NCBI RefSeq assembly: GCF_032362555.1 | Contig: NC_083520.1 | Coordinates: 5,766,001 to 5,830,000, forward strand | Reading direction: 5' to 3' | Length of the DNA: 64,000 nt | Source: Amyelois transitella | Taxonomy: Eukaryota > Arthropoda > Insecta > Lepidoptera > Pyralidae | In this document: positions 56,660-64,000 of the stretch, one piece after another | Numbering within the stretch: position 1 is the stretch's first letter | How the letters are laid out: each line of letters starts with the position of its first letter | Program-made: the position numbers and the translations under genes | The notes under the pieces: model-generated | Told to the model about the DNA's origin: nothing | Databases searched by the model: none | What the model saw: the letters and a program-made list of their open reading frames with translations, nothing else

Positions 56660-56864
56660 TATATATCCGGGCGGAGCTGGGCGGGAGCCGGTGTCCGGAT
56701 ATAAGGCCGGTGGTAGCCGAAGTTCGCTCAGAAACCTTTCAGAGTCCGCCCGCGCCGGTCGCTGGCGCTACCTCGCGGCGTAACTTTACCAAACTTTAGA
56801 CGATCATTCTTTACTCAATTATAACCGCAAGTGATTCGCGATTTATTAAGTTAATGATACTTTG
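56660..56864 (+). promoter_or_regulatory. TATA core promoter and likely non-coding first exon
   Basis: TATAAGG at 56700-56706 lies 30 bases before a TCAG initiator (56728-56731), the expected spacing. Two GGGCGG boxes (about 56669 and 56679) precede it. The following 130 bases are GC-rich at first and reach a donor (TTTG|GTAAGA) at 56865. The long frame across this region (56589-56783) spans the promoter and is not credible as protein. Confidence 0.5.
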
Positions 56865-56869
56865 GTAAG

Positions 56870-58375
56870 AACTGTAGCTTTATTTGTGGTTGTTTTGTTA
56901 TTTTTTGCAATATTATAGATATTAAGTAATTAATATAATTTTGATTTGTAGTTAAGATAAATTAATAATGACCAAGATTATTTTGTTTTAGTAAATTTTA
57001 TTTTATTGTTATTCTTACTATATTATTGGTTTTTATAATAAATGTATGTACATTAGTCGCTTTTTTAATATGTTGTAGAAAAGAGTTCGGAAATAAAGGT
57101 ATCTACTCACAACCCCGATATCACTTGATTTTATATTTTTAATGCGATAAAATCACATCGCCTACTGTTGATTTTTTCAGTACTTTACTTTGTTTCACTT
57201 TCATGTAAAATTAAAACCTTAGTCATAACAAGACCGCGATACGTTTTAATCATTATTTTTATTAAGAAGAAAATCTAGTTCAAGATTCACCAGAAATTTC
57301 ACGTAGGTACTTACTACAAGAATTTCCTAATTATATCCTAAAAAAGATGCTTAAATTATTTTAAATAATTATTACTTAAACCAATTGAAATCTCGAAACG
57401 AATGCAAAATTACTTATTAAACACACAAATTCTGGTTATAATAACTTGATATTATTTTGGCTGTTTTCCCGCCACTAGTGTCAACTTGCCAGAGAGAAGT
57501 GCCAACATGTACAGTTTAATGAACAAATACCGGCTTTGTTTACTCTCCACCACACTAGTTTGTTATTTAGAAATATGATACGACCGTCCACAAATATCGT
57601 ATTCTTTACTTTAGGAAAACTGCGTCGTTTTTCCATAAACAATGCACAACTAATTCCCCACTCACATTTTCATTTCCGTGTTCAAACGCCCGACAAGTAT
57701 ATCGTTTTAGTCTGAAAGGCACTTGATTTTATAATAAAAGCAGTTTATTCTTTGTCGGCGACGTGGCAAGTCGCGTCGCACTGCAAAAAATAGTAAAAAC
57801 CCTCGAACCGAGCAGACAGAGTTAGGTCTAGTCTAGCTTGAATTATGTTCTTCATGTTTATATACTCATTAATGAGGGTGAATTATAGACTTGTTTTATT
57901 TGAATATGCTCGTATGCTCGGTAAAGTTAATCCGCCGCGAGCACTAGGTGGGCCCTTCAAAGAAAAAGTTAAAGGGAAACCCTCAATTACGATGGTTGGT
58001 TGTTGCTCAGACGTAATTTATATGAAGCGAATAAATTAGTTTCTTAATTGCCAAACTTTAATTAGTAAAAAGGGATAAAAACGATTTTAGTTATTTAATC
58101 GAAGCTCCAATAGGAAAATGTTCATAAACCTTTATCATATTTTTGATAAAGGTTTTAAATACAAGGCATAATTAGCATTTTCCTTGAAAAATGATTTCTT
58201 ATATTTTTCTGAGCCATGGTTATGGTTTTTGACAATTTACCTACTTAGCTTGCTCAAATACATACATATATTGTGAATTCTAATATGAATTTTTTTACCA
58301 CCATTATACTACCATTTAATATACCATTAAACTTGGGGCGAAATTAATGTTTACCAATTTTGATGAAATATCAAA
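56870..58375. other. No gene seen
   Basis: The stretch is AT-rich. A 64-codon frame at 57845-58039 contains PPRALGGPFKEKVKGKPS but has no promoter or splice support. A 12-bp hairpin (58126-58137 with 58144-58155) is present. Confidence 0.45.
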
Positions 58376-58379
58376 GGTC

Positions 58380-58560
58380 AAGGATGTCGAAAAAGACGAC
58401 TAAGGGATAGGCTTTTAAACCTGGGATTCTTATTTTAGACGATTGGCTAGCAACTTGTCACTTTTTGAATCTCAATTTTATCATCAAGCCAAACATGAAC
58501 ATGTTGGTTCTGTCCGCCCCGCAAGGCATATAGACGTAACTATATGCGTGTATATATGTT
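58380..58560 (+). mobile_element. Diverged, 5'-truncated SINE
   Basis: AAGGATGTCGAAAAAGACGA, GACGATTGGCTAGCAACTTG and CCGCCCCGCAAGGCATATAG match the microsatellite-tailed SINE with scattered changes. Confidence 0.65.
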
Positions 58561-58569
58561 GAAAGGTGT

Positions 58570-61500
58570 GTATGATCTGTCTAATATATCTGTCTGTCTA
58601 ATATGTCCAAACAGAATTTTAAAGTTCATAATAATTCAAAACCGGAATTTTCTAAAAAAATTTAAGTCTAAGTTGAAAGTTCGCGGCGGATAACTAGTTT
58701 ATTAGGATCAAAATATAAATATTTACTACTTCCACACTCCAGTTACTCATGTATCAGAATAATATTATTTTTATTTTTAAAGGAAGTCATTGTTACCGAT
58801 AAAACCCCACTTAAAAGTAATGCCAAACGCCAGCTAAGTTCTGAGAAAAATAATTTATCATTTTCGTGGAATATAAAAGTTTGATGAAAAATGTATTAAT
58901 TAAATGGCGGGATGCGTCGGGCGCGGCTCATCAAAAATGTATAGAATTCGTATGATTTGCATAAAAGTCATTTTATTGCCTCCAAAGACAAACAGAACGG
59001 GATATTAGCTGTTTGAACGAGTTCAGGATTGTGGCGGGAACCGGGAACTGAAGTTATTTACATTACTTATACCGATAAAGTGTTGACGAATCTAAAGTAA
59101 TAAGTGAAATTATCAATGGAAATTGCAATATCTATTTGTATTGATTTTATAGGCACAAATATTGTTCTACCTCTGCTACTGTCTTTCTGACGACATTGTC
59201 GATAACGTTATGGTTTTTGAGGTTAAAATAAAAACTTTTACGTAAGCCTTACTGGAATTAAATAATCCGCGATCTCTAAGAAGGTAAGCTGCTTATATAT
59301 TTTAGGTAAAAGTTGCACTTATACATGTACCTACTATTATCATCCGCCTGGTGTTAGTCCTGCCCCCGAAGCATAGTATAGCCGTTTTTTTATCTCCTGA
59401 AAAATTATCGCTGTTTCGCTTTTTATCTAGATATGAAACGGGACAGCTTTAATAATCGCGCGATAAAAACATCGTTGCGCTTGTATATTATGATATAATT
59501 TATTTTAATGTAATATTTTATTAATATTTACAAAACTAGAAACAGTCCTCACAAATGTATACTTAGATACTACTTGACATGGGTTATTCTATTTACATAT
59601 ACTGTACTTATTACCTTTCGGCTTTAGGTCGTGAATTATTCTACGTGATATGTGATTATTTAATATCGTTACCGTAACGGTACGTAATATTAATTTCCAA
59701 GTATTATACACGCGGGAGATGCCTGCGGGACATTAATAATAAATAAGCCTATCAATTTATGGATCATTCAGATATACTCGTAAAATTTACAACATCGGGG
59801 ATATTGTTTGTAAAATGTTGAAATTGCCTTCTCAGTGAGCGTATCACGAGCTTGTGTTATTGTAAAATTTTCATATTTTATTGTAAAATCTTTATATTAT
59901 ATGACCAATTTTCCTGCGTTTTAGTTTTTCTGTTATGCGGAAAATTACTTGCTTGCCTAAAGCCGAGAAAAGCGTTTAACTACAAATATTGTTGGGGCTC
60001 TTTCTATTAAGGCAGATATTTTTATGATTTCATAGATTATAGATTGAACACACTTCTGTAGGCTATGTGTTATGGTGTATCTCTCATTTCTGCGTGTTCC
60101 CGGTTGCACCCTCCACAGAAGTGTTTCGGGGCCCGGCGTCCGCCCAATGTATGATTGTTGACGCTGTATGCATTAAGTATTTTTTGAGAAAGTGTAACAA
60201 CAAACATACAACTTTCGCTATTATAAGATTAGTAAAAAAGATAGTAAGAAGTTACATTGTCCCTATTGCTTTTATAAAAGGTAAATCTCCGCAAAAAGTT
60301 CTAAGTCCCTACAACAATTACGATGCACCCACAAGCCGACAAAGGATATAAAATAAGTGACGCGTCGAAGTTGGTAAGAATTCAATGAGCTACTGTAATT
60401 ATGTCGAGGAACTCCTTGCATTAATTAGATGTTGTTTAATATTCAACAGGGAGTCTGCGGCAACATTTTTACTTTACGATTCGCAAATCCCTAGTACGAA
60501 CACAAATTACATGGAAATTAGGATAAGTTCGTTTTGAGCGCTGTCGTTTACAAAGTCGCGAGTTGCCAACTCGACCATTGTTAGCGAAGTAACACGCATT
60601 TTGATTGTCATCAAGTTTTGTATAAGGTCTGTGAAAATTAAACACGTAAAAATATTTTAGACTGTGTTCGGGAAGCATACTAGTGTAAGTTACTCAATAA
60701 CATACCTATCATTTCATTCTTTTACCTTAAAGTATTTAATATAACTTGTTTAGTTTTCATTGTTTAACCCTTATAATGGTTGTAAGTTATTTATTATAAT
60801 CGAATCTTTTGACTTCAGTAACAACGGATACCTATATTTTCGAACATTATCTCATACTTGGCAAATAAATGAATATACATATTATTAATTATATCAAATA
60901 TATATTTGATACTTGCAAAACAGGAATCTTTGCTTGATAGCAGTGGTAGTAGGTACTACAAATAATTTAATTATCAATACATTTAATTCAGTATATAAAC
61001 AGTAATAGCAGTTTAAATAGAGCCACAATACGCAAGATAAAATTATACTTCTCAATATTATATTATGAACGATGATTGCTGTGTATTTCAATACTATTTG
61101 AATAAAGAGCTCTATAAAAATGTGTTGAGCACAATTTTAGCACCTATAAAACGTTCTCTTAAACGTCAAATGAGACTACTAAAATATTTTAAAAGAACAT
61201 CGATATATCATCTAAGGTCTTTTACAGTTTATGTCTTTTACAGTTTTTGTTAGTATTCCCTATTTTAAAGTAGTACGTTGGTTATAAGTAAAATAAAATT
61301 ATTTTTTTAATAATTATATTTATCGATTTAGACAGATCGATTTGAACATAATTTAACCGAGAATAAAAAAATACCTATAATCATTTCTTTAGGGCCTGAA
61401 ACAAAGTTCTGTTCTTCATTTCATCTTTTTTTATATTCTTTAATGTAGGAAGTGAAAATGAGTCTTTTAATACGAGTATTCCCGGTATAGAGAATAAAAA

Positions 61501-61800
61501 AGTAAGAATATTTATTGGATTTTTAATGCTAAGACATAGACCGTACGAGTAAGAAAAATACATATATTTGTTTCAGATGCTGAATCGGACGTTGCGCGTG
61601 TTCTCAGCAACGTAGGAATAACGTAGTTACTATTTTTTTATGCTAATTTATAGTACAAACGTATCGAACTTAAACACGCCGCTTGCCAAATCGCTATTTT
61701 CCTCAATATATCACTAGTTTTATCAAGTAGATTAGGCGAAAACAATGCCAGAGGTTCTCGTAAAGAGCCTGTATCTTGGAGGTTGTGATTTTTCGTGGAT
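58570..61800. other. No gene seen; possible intron of a rightward gene
   Basis: It contains a Helitron-like relic near 58680-58700 (CGCGGCGGATAACTAGT), a GC-richer patch at 58905-59050 that includes ATTTGCATAAAAG, and a perfect palindrome TATCAAATATATATTTGATA near 60894. A frame at 60067-60351 begins with GTG and is unsupported. Confidence 0.45.
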
Positions 61801-61822
61801 ATAGAGGGGTAGGGGTCCGGTA

Positions 61823-61972
61823 ATGTGCGAAGATAAGGAGGAGACGAGGAGTGAGGCTGTGGGGCCGAGCCCCCAGCGATTGTGTTGGGCTCGGCGCCCG
61901 CCCGCGCCGCTTCCCGACACTAGGGGGCTCTGCTGTGCGAAGCTGCTAAGGAAGAATGGGAAACCTAAGAAG
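61823..61972 (+). CDS. Candidate coding exon, unrecognised
   Basis: The ATG at 61823 opens 50 codons ending exactly at a consensus donor (AAGAAG|GTAAGT, phase 0). The exon is strongly GC-rich, unlike its AT-rich flanks, and the peptide has acidic, proline/arginine-rich and basic parts (MCEDKEETRSEAVG, then LLRKNGKPKK at the end). It could be a first exon. It could also be an internal exon using ATATAG as acceptor at 61804, which keeps the frame open and removes an upstream stop. I do not recognise the protein. Its phase (0) differs from the exon ending at 54053 (phase 2), so they cannot be interchangeable first exons. Confidence 0.42.
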
Positions 61973-62039
61973 GTAAGTGATAGCTTGATGGCCTTATTGT
62001 ACTCATTGTTTTGTGAAAATAAGAACAATGTAATTTAGG

Positions 62040-64000
62040 TGACATGTGTTGTCGGAAGTTATTAAGTTGCAGGTTGGATATAAGAAAGTTGGAAATATTT
62101 TTCTTATTAAATAATAAGGGTAAGGAAAATAATACATCTACGAGTGCGAAGCAGCTTTAATTTTTCATATTTTTTATATAATTAATTGCATATTTTATCG
62201 CCATGGAGACTATATAGTTCTTATATTAACAAATTACACTAAAAGTAATTTCATACAAAACAAAGAACAAATTAATCTCATTCAAACAAATGACACAGGT
62301 AAAAGCAGTAAGCAATCCATATTTCAAGGAAGAGTAAATTCAAACTCGATGTACCGCAATCGAAATAACCAAGTCACAGCGGTTAACTCACCGTACTTAG
62401 GGAACTCATCTTTCATACCTCCAGTGGTTATTATAAGTCATATCCAGTCTTATTACCGAAGTTTCAGACGGTGGAATAATATGTACATTGTATTAACTGT
62501 AACTACGAAGTCAAATAGCGCGGCCGCGGAAGTTTAAATCAAATTAGTTTCCGCTGACGACGCGGACGCACCTCCTTCGGTTTGATTAACTCCCTGTGGG
62601 AAACAAATGAAAGAGCAACGAAATAATATCTTCATGAGGAATATAAACGATGATAAGTGAGGGCGGAGGTCAAGTATTTACAAGAGTGATTCTGTTGGTC
62701 TTGTCTTTGAATGCTTTCAATATTTTAAATGGTATCTTTATAGTCGGTTAGTTTTTCACATAAAGTTGCAAATGTTTCATAATAAGTGAAAATTTTATGT
62801 TGGTTTTATAAACAACTACGTTTTACTCGCAGCTTCGCCTGCCTGAATTTAGCGCTACTTGCAAATTTCACGCGAACTAGTTTTTACCGAGATGATTATA
62901 TCCTTCTCCATACTTTCTTAGTTACATATACGAATTTTTAAAGAAGTATGGTTAATTAAATAACGCGTGAAGAGACAACAAATTTACAAGTAAACTAACT
63001 TTCACATTTATAATGTTTGTTGGATATGTTTTAATCACAGATACTTTTTAAACTAAAGACAAGTTCAGTTAAGTCCGCATTGTTATTATAATAAAAGCTG
63101 GATGATAGCAAACAAGTTATTTTTGCTCTTTCAATTTCCTAAAATCCTTTAAGTCGGTGCACTTCACTTCTTGCTTACCTGCAATTTGAGGCAGTGCGGG
63201 CTAAAATCCAATCTGGCGAGGAAACAAAAACCCCAAATCAAACGGCATCGGAGAGTGGTGCAGTCACTATTTTGCAATTCTAAGTTTGCCAAAGAGGTTT
63301 CAATCTTACTAATGTGCCTGGTGCATATATACTTCCATGTACTTAGTGATGCAGTGGGTTGATATCGGAGTCTGTGTCTCAATCGGAGCGGAATACATTA
63401 CGGATATTTTTGAACAACATTTTTAAATAACGTTGTGTTTCTGCTGGCGATGTTGTTGTGTAACAACGTAAATATTATATTTTAAATCTGACAGACGTAG
63501 GATGTTTACATAAATAATGTTACAACTTAATTAATTATTAGAGTATATATGTTCATTGTTTAAATTATGCACAAGACCCTTCGGGTTGTGGTGATGATGT
63601 GTGATTATTTTTATCATACAGTCACCATTTATCCGATATCTCTGGAAAGATGAATACATTCCGGAAACCAAAAGCTTAGATTTTTTACATTAATCCTCAG
63701 TTTTGTTAATTGTGTAAAGTTTAGTTACTTAACTCATAAAGTAATAGCATTGGGCAAGCAGTTTTTGAGGAATAAAATATAATTTGACATGAAATAAGGA
63801 GATCGTAAACTGTCACTCCATATTACTTTAAGGCGTAAACGAATTTTCTTCAGTAAATTAAGCTTTGCATAATTAATAAAAAAGTCTCCTTCTTAAAAAG
63901 TGCCAAGTCTTCTAATTTGTAATTAAAAGTGTTTAAAATCCTTTGTTGACGTAGATGCTGACTAAATGAGAAAAATTACTGACTTCAAAGGGAATTCAGG
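62040..64000. other. No gene seen
   Basis: AT-rich with two GC-richer patches (62510-62590 and 63180-63260). Short frames only. It probably continues an intron if the 61.8-kb exon is real. Confidence 0.45.

Noticed and set aside
56589-56783. 64-codon GC-rich frame
   Set aside because: It spans a TATA box, initiator and upstream GC boxes, and is better explained as promoter DNA.
57845-58039. 64-codon frame with a proline/glycine patch
   Set aside because: No promoter, acceptor or donor in suitable positions; likely chance or old repeat.
60067-60351. 94-codon frame
   Set aside because: It starts with GTG and has no splice or promoter support and no recognisable family.
61731-62028. 98-codon minus-strand frame
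   Set aside because: Antisense to the better supported plus-strand exon, with no donor or acceptor of its own.
1-64000. CRISPR arrays, operons or bacterial-type systems
   Set aside because: The only direct repeats are microsatellites, a 3 x 19-base array and transposon copies. Genes are spliced and eukaryotic.

Overview
This is AT-rich nuclear DNA from a moth or butterfly (Lepidoptera), most likely a moth. The evidence is spliced genes with GT-AG introns, dense short retroposons of types I know from Lepidoptera (a tRNA-headed SINE and a second SINE ending in an ATGT/CATA microsatellite), Helitrons ending in CTAG|T, and insect gene families. No CRISPR, operon or rRNA structure is present.

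Layout. 1-10 kb: no convincing gene; SINEs, LINE 3' tails and one weak candidate exon. 10.26-12.29 kb: a complete Tc1/mariner-type DNA transposon with 89-bp inverted repeats, a TA target duplication and an intact 457-residue transposase. 15-17.6 kb: a single-exon CRAL-TRIO (SEC14-like) lipid-transfer protein, probably with an upstream untranslated exon. 17.8-33.5 kb: mostly repeats. These include a TA-flanked MITE, a TATA promoter with a mini-exon, a 1,774-bp Helitron carrying the start of an OTU-type protease gene, a full tRNA-SINE and Helitron-like composites. 33.6-46.9 kb: two CYP4-clan cytochrome P450 genes arranged head to head, about 1.6 kb apart. Each has ten coding exons with matching splice phases, and five exons have identical lengths, so they are an inverted duplicate pair. 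I could assemble both complete reading frames (506 and 493 residues). 47-49.8 kb: transposon relics, including a second copy of the 17.8-kb MITE family. 49.96-51.81 kb: a three-exon CPYC glutaredoxin with two possible starts, the first of which would be N-myristoylated. 52-64 kb: SINEs, two long perfect hairpins and three plus-strand promoter or first-exon candidates (about 54.0, 56.7 and 61.8 kb). The last three could belong to one long gene running out of the window to the right.

The identified genes do not form one pathway. The P450 pair is a local duplication typical of xenobiotic or chemosensory metabolism. The CRAL-TRIO protein and glutaredoxin are independent housekeeping-type loci. 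The most unusual signals are structural: the Helitron whose captured OTU reading frame stops exactly on its terminal CTAG, perfect 20-29-bp hairpins with 3-6-nt loops, a SINE inserted into the centre of a palindrome with a 15-bp target duplication, and the glutaredoxin double start. All calls come from reading the sequence. Family names rest on remembered motifs, not on searches.
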